Part shown: piece after piece, positions 11,939 to 23,475 of the stretch
How positions within the stretch are numbered: position 1 is the stretch's first letter
How the letters are laid out: every line of letters starts with the position of its first letter
Assembly: GCA_963693285.1 (NCBI GenBank)
Contig: OY848918.1
Location: 20,533,484 to 20,597,483 of the forward strand
Length of the DNA: 64,000 bases
Source of the DNA: Xestospongia muta
Lineage: Eukaryota; Porifera; Demospongiae; Haplosclerida; Petrosiidae
Direction of reading: 5' to 3'
Notes under the pieces: generated by a model
Told to the model about the DNA's origin: nothing
The model's input: the letters and a program-made list of their open reading frames with translations, nothing else
The model's database searches: none
Position numbers and translations under genes: made by a program

Positions 11939-13722
11939 AGTAAAGATGTACCGTGGCTAGATGCAGTAATAAAAACAAGGATGGTGTATCCTTATTCAAA
12001 TTCCCTATAAGAAAGAAAATAAGAGAACAGTGGATTAAGCAAGTTAAGAGGACTAGAGCAGGCTGGACAAGTCCAAGTGACTATTCAATTATGTGCAGCT
12101 GTCATTTCACTGAGAAATGCTTTGAGACTTCCAATTTTACTAGCTAAGGAGATGGGGTATACTTTCAGAAGACAAAAACACCACACCTTGTAGCCTTCCA
12201 CATACACTTGTACCGTTTTTATGCAGTACCTACAGTCATCCAATTAAAACAGAGGCAATAGCTGAGCATACTAGTTGGTTTACATGATTGTAATTGAAGT
12301 AATAATATCATTATGTTGATGAAAATTAATTATAAATCTGAGTATTTAAATCCAGTGTAATTATCAGATGGGAAGGTTTTCCTTATAACTGTTACTACAC
12401 ACGATGGTAGGATATTAATGTCCTTGTCCAATCATCTCCAACACAAACTGGTTAGTTGACGATATGCAGTGTGTCTGTATTGTCTATAGAGAAATCATAA
12501 ACATATGAAGGTTACAATTTATAACAATATAGCTGCATTCTTTTCGAAAATGAATAGCAAGAAAAGCTCTCAACGAACTTTGTTCGTCACATTTTATCGA
12601 TAGCGACCAGGCAACACTCAAAACTTTCATCCAAGACTTCTTTGATGAATCGCAGGAAGAGGAGGACCCAGAACCTCCCGGTAAGATTGATAAAAATGAA
12701 TACAAAAACTATGAATAATTTTATAGGTGACGAGGATGAATATGATTATGATTGTCAAAACCATTCCCAGATTAGAGCTATTATAGGGGATGGCATCATT
12801 GAAAATGAATCTGATCACCTCGTAATTAGTGATGATCACAGCACTACCTCTGACTATGAAGGTAACAGAACTATCATGTAGTTAAAGTATTATTCATACC
12901 ATTAGAGCATTTTTATGAAGGAGAGAACTTGTCAACTGAAAAAGAGGAAGTGATGATTGTTGAAGCTACAGAGAGGAAGAAGATAAGGTAGTGAACTTTT
13001 TAGGAACTGGATGTGAATGTACCTTGTACTTCAGAGGTTCCTGTAACAAAGCCTTTTCAGCAGAACATTTACAAACCATCCGTAGCCAATGTCAAGACTT
13101 GGATCACACTTCACTGGACCTCGTCCTTTTAGGACAAATAATGGCTACAAACTCTCATTCTTCTACAGTTCAATGTAGCCATTAGAAATCTTCTATTCAA
13201 AAGAAGACAAGAATGTCCTATTACCATCATGGCATTCCAGTATGCCGAACCACCTTCCTTTTTCTACATGGAATAGGAAATAGGAGATTAGATAATGTCC
13301 GGGTGTCTTATGAAAATGATGGACTTACCTCAAGGACACACGGAAATTGTAATCATAGACCACACAATGGCTTTACAACCCACGAGATCATGCACACTGT
13401 GACTTACATTAAAAACTACACAGAGGCTAATGGAATACTCCTTCCAGGTCAAATACCTGGATTTAAAAGAATGGACATTCAACTACTACCAACATAAACA
13501 ACCAAACAATCAGTCTGAATGGAGTACATTGAAGCCAGTAGGTCTTTTGATATTTGCACTGTGGGTTACTACAGCTTCTGTAAAATTTGGAGAAAGTTTC
13601 TCCCTCACATTATCATCACCAAACCAAAATCTGACCTTTGCTGGCTGTGCCAGAGAAACAACAGAACTATCAGTGGCACAACTAATCTATCTGAGAGTGT
13701 GAAACAACAAGTAAACTTTTAA
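11939..13722 (+). pseudogene. THAP-domain transposon protein, decayed
   Basis: From 11939 a THAP zinc-finger signature is readable: C-x4-C in CTVARC, then GVSLFKFP, R-x-QWIKQVKR and CSCHF. The reading ATGAGTAAAG at 11936 is out of frame with it, and the domain breaks again near 12140, where the next frame gives KEMGYTFRRQK. Downstream pieces include an acidic exon ending FFDESQEEEDPEPP before GTAAG at 12681, another exon (DEDEYDYDCQNHSQ), and 12990-13722 with CNKAFSAEHLQTIRSQC, FLFLHGIGNRRL and KPKSDLCWLCQRN in different frames. The last pieces resemble a transposon-linked protein family of sponges and cnidarians that I know only by its sequence pattern. Homology ends abruptly at the truncated XRN2 copy at about 13,723. 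Confidence 0.6.
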
Positions 13723-14520
13723 AAGTATAGTTTTCATGTTCATATTAGGCCACACCCTCCCTGATACACCTTGAGATGTCTTGGGGTTTATTTGTACAGG
13801 CTACAAAAATGTTCACATTGATAGAATATACAGCATATTGTTACATGTGACAGCTTAGCATATACCATGTACAGTACAACAACTTACCTCATTGTCTATT
13901 CTATCTGTAGAGTCTTTATTATAAGTCTCATAAAGTGTTTTTAAAAAGGCATATAGCATGTTATATTTATGTACAAATAGAGAATCACAACCCAAACTAT
14001 TACGAGCCTCTGTTACAATGTAATAAATCAATTAAATTCAATTACACATACTTTCGTCAGGAGTCAATGAATCATAGATTTCACTTAGGGCATCAAGTAA
14101 TCGATGCTCATCAACAAATGGGAGTAAAGCCACACCCTATATATAAATAGGTGAAATGAAATGTGTATAAATGCAAATATATCTACAGTATATAAAATAT
14201 AAATGTATTTATTTCTATGTACATGTACATTTACCAGTATGGATGTACAATGTATTTACCTGTCAAGCAAATTTCTTTCCATTTAAGTCAATTTTAAAAA
14301 TTTGACGGATAAAAGTCAACAATGGCAGAGTCCTATATTATGATATATGTATGTTATTAGCTGATAGTATTGTATTAACTTACTTCATCTAACATGAGGT
14401 TTTGCCATAAGGGAGGAAGGAATTTGCAACTTGCAGAGGGAAACACACCCATAAGTTGTTCTAATGGCCGGAACTAAGAATTTAAAACATAAAATTTAAT
14501 TTATTCGTGCCACACAAAGG

Positions 14521-14569
<49 letters not shown>
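14521..14569. repeat. (CT)n microsatellite beside the XRN2 copy 1 exon 19 donor
   Basis: About 49 bases of CT dinucleotides with one TTT interruption. On the XRN2 strand it is (GA)n that starts a few bases after the 5' splice site CCG|GTAAGG. The matching tract in copy 2 is longer. Confidence 0.95.
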
Positions 14570-14570
<1 letters not shown>

Positions 14571-17543
14571 TCCTTACCGGCTACGAACCTCTTTCAAACC
14601 TATCTCTTATCTGAACAATGTACCGAAAGTTGGAGGCAAAGGGTGCATAATGAAAGGGATAGTACCACTTCCAAGATGGACAGCCCTACATAAAAACATC
14701 ATCAAAAGTACATATACAATAAGTAAATATCATTTTATATATATAATAAATTAAAACAATAATAATTTACATTATGTAATTGTACAATATATATAATATA
14801 GGTAATTGCATCATAATTATTGTTACAATAATTATTAGGGGCCATATTAATTCCTGATAATAATTAAGGGGATGTCCCATATTTATCAAGATAATAATTA
14901 TTGATAACAATAAAGATAGCAATGATATAATTATAATATAATTGATTTAATACACTTATAAATTATAATTACTACAAGTAATGTCCCTCAAATCACCTGA
15001 TAATAATAGCTCATCACCCAACACAGTCCCTGAGCATAATTCTCCACAACTTTTTGCACAAATTCCACATCATCACATGACACACAAAACTTACTCTGAT
15101 AGTAACGTTCCTTCCATCCCTCCTCCCACAACCTAAACGAGAAATATTCAATATATATTTGTCTAAAATACTGATTAATAACTTTACACTATATAAAAAA
15201 TAAACACCATAATTTTATATAGATTTTTTAAACATCCAACATTTAAACATTTAAAGGTACCTTGCAGTACAATATGTGTTTGTGTATGTTACTACACAAT
15301 ATCACATTGCTAACTGACTCAACACTAAACCATGATACGAATCAATGCTAAACCATACAAGTTCATACAGGGTTAATATAACAAAAAGGACAATGACAAT
15401 ATCAACAATCTACATGTACATGTAATAATGTAACTGTTAACATTGTGACGTATCTTTTTAGATGTCTACATATTACTGCCCTACCTGACTTCATCCTCAA
15501 TCTCAGGATCACTTTCAGTCTCATTCCCATGTTGATCATCATCCGCTTGACGTTTCCTCTTCATTCGTTCTTCCTCTTTATCATTAGTCAAACTTGACCT
15601 TCTTTCTCCTTTTTGTCTCTTAGTATCAGGATCAAATTCAAATTCATTCCCACGTTGATAATCATCAGCTCGACGTTTCCTCTTCATTCGTTCTTCTTCA
15701 TCATTAGTCAAACTCTCCTTTCTTTCTCCCTTTTGCCAATCATCTTGACTGAAAGTAGATGATTCTTGAAAAGACTAGAAAAGTTACACATGGTATTAAT
15801 TTTATATAATAACATTATTTAGCAACAATGTATTTTAACCCTGACACCCTCACCACTGATTGTACTGGTGACAATTCTTGTTAAGTGTGTGTGAGTGTGT
15901 TAAACTGAGTATTAAGCAGATATATTGTCTCATATTTACAATTATATTTAGCCCTCAGGATGGTAATTGTATTAACAAAAATATAAAAATGTAGGCAGGA
16001 GCATGTAACACCCACAGAAATAATTAATTTTCATGTTTTACATTTATTGCTATTTTAAAGCCACTTGCAAAGTAATATTTAAATTAAATTTCCTTCAAAT
16101 AAAAAGAAGAGCTAATTCATATGACACAGAAACATCAAGAAAATGTCATAAGAAACATTTTCTCAGCTATGCGTAAAACACTTATTGTAGAAATAGTAAA
16201 AGTCGACATGTTCATACAAGTATGTGGGCATGGCTTCACAAGTGTTTAAAAATAGTAAAACTCAAAAAATATTTCAAAAAAATGAAAATCAATAATTTGA
16301 GTGGGTGTTGCATGATCCTACATTACTTTTAGTGGCTGCTGATATTACCTATTTGTACATGTGTAATACTAACAAATCAAAGATCTAACCACTAGAGAAT
16401 AGAATGCCTACAAGATTAAATTCACATGTACTATTTACCTTTGATCTTTTCAAGAGTGCCTTCATACTTTGAGCTGCTTCTTGATTGCTAGCTAATGTAC
16501 TAGATTGTCTCATTTGATAAGCATCATAACGAGCATTGTAAGCTGGAGAAGGCCGAGACCCAAGTGGCTGGAATGAAAACAAGATGTTAGGTCAGAAAAA
16601 GTTGTACATAGTGTGTACTTATTGTATAATACATAAAAATGAGAATGTTCCTTGAATTAATGGATTAATGAGGTGCCCTGTATTATACACTTATTTTATG
16701 TTAACTTACCACTGGATTGAGCTGTTCAGGTATAAATGTCGGAGCACGATAATCTTCCTGTAGTTATTAGTCATTAATTAATAGGGTCAAATAGGTAATT
16801 ATCAATAAATTGCCTTACTATTTTTTGACGTTTTGACCGCTGTTTTTGTCGCTCTTTATCCTTCATTTCACGATCACGCCTGTTCCGAAATATCTCATCT
16901 TCAACCTTACCAAGCTCTGTAACAATTTATAAAAACATAATATACTACATCTAATGTAAGTACAAAATCTCTTATATAAAGTATTGTGAAACTTTCCATA
17001 CAAAAAACCACCATGACAAAAGACAACTTAGACATCATATACATGTACAAGTACATTATATTGATATGTACATATTTATCGTTGTACATAAGATGTCCTC
17101 ATCAGATTGTACTTTAGTCAAAGCAGTCCTAATATCATTATTTACCTGATAATATAACTTGAACATTTTTTACATCAACAAATCCATTATGAGTTAAATA
17201 ACCCTATATTAAAGGGGCAGAGGAAGTATTCATTATAACACTAAAAGGACTACCTTTGATGATGGTAAGAAATCTTTATACAAAGTAATGAGTCTATCAA
17301 TAGCTCCTTCTCTGGAAAGAAATAAAATTACATAACAATGTAAATATGTAAGTACATAACATATTCATGTCATATTATAATGTTATCTATTACATTTCTT
17401 CATTTTTTACCTAATTTGTAGTGAAGGAAGATGTGGTAAGAAGTCATTGCCAACAAAAAAACACATAAAAACCCAATCATCAATAACTCTTTCAAAATCG
17501 TATTTAAAACTTAAAACATCTATCTTTAGATCTCTTTGAAGAT

Positions 17544-17544
<1 letters not shown>

Positions 17545-17621
<77 letters not shown>

Positions 17622-17622
17622 G
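17545..17622. repeat. (GA)n microsatellite forming the polypyrimidine tract of XRN2 copy 1 intron 10
   Basis: About 78 bases of GA on the plus strand, i.e. (CT)n on the gene strand, run directly into the acceptor CAG of exon 11 (17,544-17,411). One AAA interruption is present. The tract therefore occupies the place of the pyrimidine tract. Confidence 0.95.
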
Positions 17623-19372
17623 TCCTCGTCAATTACTAATTGATACTCACTTCTCTCAGGACATTTATTCTAATAAAAATAAACTGTTTCTCTTGAGCAA
17701 TACTAGAAGTAGCTAGCTCATCAAACTAAAATACAAAAAAATTCATTCTCACAAGTTATAGAAATCACATATAATACATTACATACATACATAAAGGAAA
17801 AGAGAAAATTATCTTACACATGTACTAACCTCTCCTTGTTTGACTCTAACTTCACCAGTACATTCCTTCATAGAATGACCTGTAACCATGGTAACAATAT
17901 TCATTACATGACAATCACAAGATACATACTCACCATATTGATTGCAGACTTCACATGGCCGTGGCTGGTTTGGTTTGAACTCTTCTCTTAAAATAGTAAA
18001 ATAAGGCTCATGTGTAGCTAACCCCAACATTATTAAATCAGCTACATGGACAGAACAAAACATTACAACATTGATTACATGTAGTTAGCATTGTTGTGCT
18101 TTCACAATAAGATAGGAAGTGTCTAGGGACAAGCACATAAAGGACCGATATAGTTAGTAAAAATCTTGCAGGCCATTGATATGCTTCATACACTTATGAG
18201 CTCCTCTTTTTCACACAACAGATATTCTATGTGAGTCAACAATGGCTAGTAAAGTCGTTGAATCTTCTTAAAACTCTGATCTATAGCAGTTCATAATACA
18301 AGGAGAACTAGCGAGTAAAAGATAGTCTATGCTTCTATTTGAAAGATCATTACTACAACCAGTGCTGTCACAACAGTCATCTTGCATTTTTCACTCTCTT
18401 AACACATGCTCATTTCTAAGCAATATCTCCCTCATCCACATTCCTGCTGTGTGAGTTCAATATGCACTTGTCCGCAGACCCTCTCTAAGCAAAAGGTCAA
18501 CAACACCATACTAGATTACAAGTATAAGTTCAATAGTCAATATTTGAAATACAACATACCATCAGCTCCATATAGACAATGATGAGTGTTTGGGTCATGT
18601 CCTGGTGAACCACGTTGTTTACGAATATAGTCCATTATCTTGTGTTCTCCTTCACCAGGGACATTAGCGTCAGATAGTATGATCTATATCATATAGACAA
18701 TTATTATATCAATAGATGAATGATAGGATGATATGGATGCATAAAGTACATGAACAAGTGAATGGATAAATAAAAGGGTTAAATGGATACATAGCTGTAT
18801 AGAGAAGTAAATAAAAAGGTACAGATATTTACTTCACTATATATTTATATATTTTATATATTAACTTATTTTTGGTACATTTATATTCTGTTCACATTGA
18901 GAACAAACTATAATTCAGTTTTATAACTCTTATTGGGAATGAGCTAGAGAGAAATAGTATGATTCATTCAAAAGGTCTTGAAAGTCTACAAGTTTAGCAA
19001 AACTTTGAACACTAGCTATCTAGATAAGTTGTAAACAGTAATCATATATATAAACTGAATGTCATTCTTCTTATACCACTGACATCATACATAGTTTGCA
19101 ATTATTAATGAATACTTGCTCAAATGCTCTCTAGCTTCTGCAAAAAAGTTTAGAATTGTCAAAAATATCTTTAATAGTAAAAATAAGAGACAGCTATAAA
19201 AAATATGAAAAGATTCAATATGACTCACAAAAACTTTGCAATTATGATGCCATGCTCAAGTAATGTTGATGACTAAGTCATATTAGAATACCACTAAACT
19301 ACAGTCACTCTCAATGTGAACAGAATATATATGTATTATATTAAAGATATATATAAAAATGCACTAAAGTGC

Positions 19373-20208
19373 TTAACCTCGTTGCGGTGCCCAGTGTAGA
19401 CCTATACTGCATGTAACATGTACATTTAAGATTGGACAAGGTGTGGTCAAATTATTGATGGGGTCACGTGATGCACATTACAAACTGTTGTTTGATGACT
19501 CAGCATTTCTCTTCAATCAAAGGGAAAAAAGCTTTGTCGTTTACTGGGTACTTTGCACTCTGATTGACATTTCTGTGAAGCTGTAACTGAGTTAGTAATA
19601 GTATCATTCATTTGCCAAGAAAGATTAAGTGCTACATTTGTGATGAATGTTTCTCTGAGCCATTACATGACTTTTTAAAATGTTTCAATATTTCATATAC
19701 AAAATTTATTGTAACTTGAAAATGAAGCGTTCTTTGGAAACATCCTGTAGTACAAATATGAATCAATATATTATCTATTAGTTGGAATTTTTTCAGTGCT
19801 TTGAGACGTTTCCTGAATGTGTTACTTCGTTCCAAGTCCACAAAACACTTTATAGAACTTTTCTAATGATTGCTTCGATCTATCTTGCTGATCCATATTC
19901 CTCTAAGATTCTCTATAGCATACTAAAAAATCTCCACATTAAGTTTTTTTTACTTTTTAAGAAACAGCACCTGACCTCTGCAGTCTGAAAATTTTTTTGT
20001 GAGTTTTAAGCTTTTCTTTTCTTGACGATGTTCTTGATACTACTGTTGTAAAGTTCACACGTTTTTCTATCCGATGCTAAATGTTGGTAGCTGCTAATGC
20101 TTCGCTTGCTAAGTTATAGCAGTTCAAAAAAACAGGCAATGCAGACACAGACACACACACTGACAGACTACAGTACCCTCGCTTTGCACCCACGCACAGC
20201 GAGGTTAA
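19373..20208. mobile_element. TTAA-flanked non-autonomous element (piggyBac-type MITE) in XRN2 intron 6
   Basis: The sequence is bounded by TTAA at 19,373-19,376 and 20,205-20,208. Just inside are inverted ends CCTCGTTGCGGTG and, on the other strand, CCTCGCTGTGCGTG. TTAA target duplication is the hallmark of piggyBac-type elements. The 828-bp interior has only short frames (69 residues at 19,632-19,841), none transposase-like. The same element is in copy 2, so it was inserted before the duplication. Confidence 0.7.
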
Positions 20209-20920
20209 AAATTACACATAAAAATTTAAGAATATTAAAATTCTATTGAAGTAATTGTCAATACATGTACATAATATGCTTACCTTTATACCCTTCCATG
20301 CTGGGTTATTGTTCATTCTATCATGTATGTAATATTGTAGACATATTGCAAGATTAGCCATGAATGGTGTACCCTATAACAGAACAATATAGTACATGTC
20401 AAAGATTGGGGATACACATATATATCTACTAAGTCTCTCTCTCTCTTCACTTACTGGAGTAATACAATTGCTGTCAAAATGAGCATTGTCTGGTTTTAAT
20501 GGTGGCAGTTCGCAACCACTCTCTCTAAGTTTACTACGAATACGCTTAATCTCTTCCAACTTATCTCTATATTGAAAGATATAATAAATTTCTATTAAAA
20601 TCAATTTTATGAAGATTTTGGTGCTAGAACATAAATACATGTTAATATATGCAGTAGCACAAAAGGTAGATGTAATTGTACATAAAACGTTTTAAACAAT
20701 GGATAAAAGAGAAAATTAATAATAATAATATGTTGTTTTATAAGTTGTTTACAATGTACTATTAACTGTAAAGATACAATAATGTATATTAACAGTAGAA
20801 GTACATATACAGCATACAATGTATTAACATACTTAGCTTCTAGAGCAGATCTAAATCGACGTGATCTCTGTTGGTTCATTTTAGCTCGAGGAGCCTAAAA
20901 AGAGTAAAGCAGTGTGAAGG

Positions 20921-20955
<35 letters not shown>

Positions 20956-21934
20956 GATAGCCTTACCACTCCATCAATGGCCATGTAAAGGAGTTTACGA
21001 GGACGAACAATATTAAAGATTCTATCAATATATTCAAATATAGCTTCCATCATCTCATCTTCGTTTTCTGGAGCAGGTCTGAAATTGAGCAAGAATATAA
21101 ATGTCATATATCTACTGTCTTTATAGCAATACTTTGTCAATCAAATATAAAGAATTTGTTACTACTGAAGAATAAAGAGCCATAACATGTTAGAGCAACA
21201 CTAGGATTTTTCACAAGTTGATATTCTCTAAGACTTGATCAATCATGTCCAAATGGCACCAACTCACAACATACAACAATATATGAGATCATAAAAACAG
21301 GCATTGGTATGTTGTTAGTTGGGACAAGGTCTAAAACATTTTTAGATCTGCTTAGCATGCTTTATACGTGAAACCAAAGAAAACATCTCTAAGACTTAAT
21401 ACACAATGATATATAATATATCAACAGTTACACAAACCATACACATTATGAACATACATGAATATTGTACACATTTACAGGTCAAACCTGTTTATCTTAC
21501 TTGTCTTCAGGATAACAACATGGATGGATAATACCATTCATATCAAGATAGAGATTATCAAACTCCACTTCATTGGGATTAGGGAGTGTAGCATCAACCG
21601 GTATTTTTAACCCTTGAACAATTTTCATCTATAAAATACGTATACAAGTAGTCATGGCAACTTAAAGTAAGTTGTACATGTAAATATAGTGTATATTACA
21701 TATACATGAGTCACGTGACTTGACTGATAGGTTAAACAAAGTCTACGCCTTTGATCAATAGCATATAAACTACTATTGAATCACTCATCAAAAAGTAAAA
21801 TACTGCTTATATTTTAGGTACACGTAGGCTTTTTTTATAAGTACTAATACGTTCCATACCTTCTCTTCCACACAGTGTACCACAATAGAAGGATATTTTC
21901 GAGAGAGCCATCAGAAAAAGGCTGGAACTCCCAT

Positions 21935-22658
21935 CACAAACTTGACAAACCCCCACGTGTTACAACAATGCCACGCCCAGTTATTAAGCCCAACCTTTTA
22001 ATCATTATTGAAGTTCAAAGGTTAATTGCCATCATTTTGCAGTCATAGGAACGAATTATCTAGCTAACCTACCTGATATATATAAGTAAGATACAAGCGA
22101 GTCACTGAGTGAATGACTCACTATTCATTGAAATACTCCTGTATTTATTTTTTTAATCAACAGTGATGCAACCAAAAGCTATTTATAAATTACAATTGAC
22201 TAAAACCATTTAATCTATACCAATTAACTCACATGGATATGTATTACAGGATTTATTATTAGTGTAGAATATTTCTTTAACAGAGATTGAGTTATTTACA
22301 TAGAGAAAAATCAAATGCTCAACCCTTTCATGATAAAACTTTGTTGAATCACAACCAAACATGATCAATGATTATTGTTGTTTTATATTCTTTAAGTTCA
22401 GTTTTCTAGTTTATTGATTACGTATTATGAAACGTTTGCAATATAGTGATACAGTATGACAGTACCCTATTTCCAAGTAAATTAATCTTTTTGACATTAT
22501 TATCATATTTGAAAAAATATTTTTAAAAACAAACTACATGATCAATAAAACAAAGGACTACACATGAAAACTAAACACTGATTTAACTACTAAATCTAGT
22601 CACTACATGTACATTATTAACATTGTTTTTTGTCTAATTTTGACTTTGTCAATTTTTT
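21935..22658. other. 5' flank of XRN2 copy 1
   Basis: Probable promoter region of the XRN2 copy. It is shared with copy 2 at lower identity than the exons. I see no TATA box that I would defend and no other gene. Confidence 0.4.
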
Positions 22659-22830
22659 TTATTGTGGATCGACAACCTGGAATGTCACTTTTGCTTTTAA
22701 ATGATCAATTCTAGGTGGACGATGAATGTCAAGATGAAGAAAATTATTAGGATTGGCTGTCCGAGGCATCTTACTACCTTTAATATAAAGATATACATCC
22801 TCAGACAATTCAAAATTGTATATAGGAGAA
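22659..22830 (-). pseudogene. Last-exon fragment of the small unrecognised protein family
   Basis: The reading ends VTFQVVDPQ-stop at 22,659 and upstream gives FELSEDVYLYIKGSKMP. It resembles exon 3 of the genes at 47,973 and 53,376 (pattern G-x-K/Q-P, then T/A-x-C/F-x-x-QVVD). It lacks the exon's 5' half and runs without a break into zinc-finger sequence (NSIELTQHSPIY) at about 22,816, the duplication junction. The single open frame across the join (22,952-22,659) is therefore a fusion artefact of rearrangement. The duplicate at about 45,372-45,522 has an additional frameshift. Confidence 0.5.
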
Positions 22831-23475
22831 TGTTGGGTCAATTCAATAGAGTTAATAAAAACCTTTCCCACAGTCCTTACATATAAATGTTTTTTCTCCA
22901 ATGTGAATACGACAATGATTAACACTATCAGAACGAGTAAAACCTTTCCCACAGTCCTTACATATAAAGGGTTTTTCTCCAGTATGAATATGAGAATGTC
23001 GGGTCAATATACTAAATGTAAAAAAACCTTTCCCACAGTCCTTACATATGAATGGTTTTTCTCCAGTATAAGTATGAGAATGACACAGTAACTGACTATG
23101 ATATGAGAACTTTTTCCAAATGTAGTACAATAATGATTTATAAAATTGCATACAACACAAGTAGAATGACTTGATGTAGTTGATACACTTTGTGTTTGAT
23201 GATGTATATGACAATGTGTGTTGAGGTTAGCTTCTAGACTACATGTACACTTACAGTCTGGACAGTGATAGGGTTTGTCACCAGCGTGATGAGAACAATT
23301 ATGATAAGTCATAATGTTAAGATCAGTACTAGTCACATTATGACACAGAGGACAATGAGAATACCTTCTTTTGAGGAACAGTGATTGTTGAGGAGATGAT
23401 CAGTTATTACAGTTGAGTTAGTATATGTTTTCTTACAACCATGTACAAGAAAATACACCTTAGAGCTAGATGACA
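22819..23475 (-). pseudogene. C2H2 zinc-finger protein, copy 1, frameshifted and truncated
   Basis: The frame opens at 23,475 with MSSSSKVYFLVHGCKKTYT, a finger that lacks its first cysteine. A one-base shift near the CTCAAAAGAAGG segment (about 23,365) moves to YSHCPLCHNVTSTD and [22 protein letters not shown] second break lies near 23,115; after it come classical fingers linked by [46 protein letters not shown] and [12 protein letters not shown]2H2 arrays usually bind DNA in the nucleus. The last finger is cut at the 22,816 junction. The first shift is also in the copy at 57.1 kb, so it is old; an unusual splice there is the alternative. Confidence 0.6.

Larger units (their letters stand above)
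13723..21934 (-). pseudogene. XRN2: 5'-3' exoribonuclease 2 (XRN2/Rat1), copy 1, 3'-truncated
   Basis: Exons, 5' to 3': 21934-21860, 21628-21501, 21078-20967, 20894-20833, 20566-20455, 20373-20284, 18683-18560, 18041-17934, 17879-17830, 17725-17651, 17544-17411, 17311-17254, 17203-17146, 16916-16819, 16757-16710, 16567-16439, 15774-15485, 15132-14997, 14685-14578, 14473-14384, 14332-14260, 14136-14052, 14009-13888, 13800-13723 (cut). XRN2 degrades 5'-monophosphate RNA in the nucleus and acts in Pol II termination. Family marks: MGVPAFF start, [39 protein letters not shown], a CNQYG...C zinc-knuckle-like segment, [10 protein letters not shown], and GLCWVMSYYYQ. Lesions: codon 8 is TGA (21,911-21,913) where copy 2 has CGA; TAG at 14,581-14,583; an extra base in the A run at 14,296-14,300; Trp-to-TGA at 14,263-14,265. 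The last exons are lost at the 13,723 breakpoint. Confidence 0.85.

Noticed and set aside
14263..14583. Reassigned genetic code as explanation for TAG and TGA inside XRN2 exons
   Set aside because: TAA, TAG and TGA all end other frames in the window, and the adjacent single-base insertion cannot be explained by recoding a stop.
19632..19841. 69-residue frame conserved in both loci (also 42347-42556)
   Set aside because: It lies in the TTAA-flanked MITE and is conserved only because the duplication is recent.
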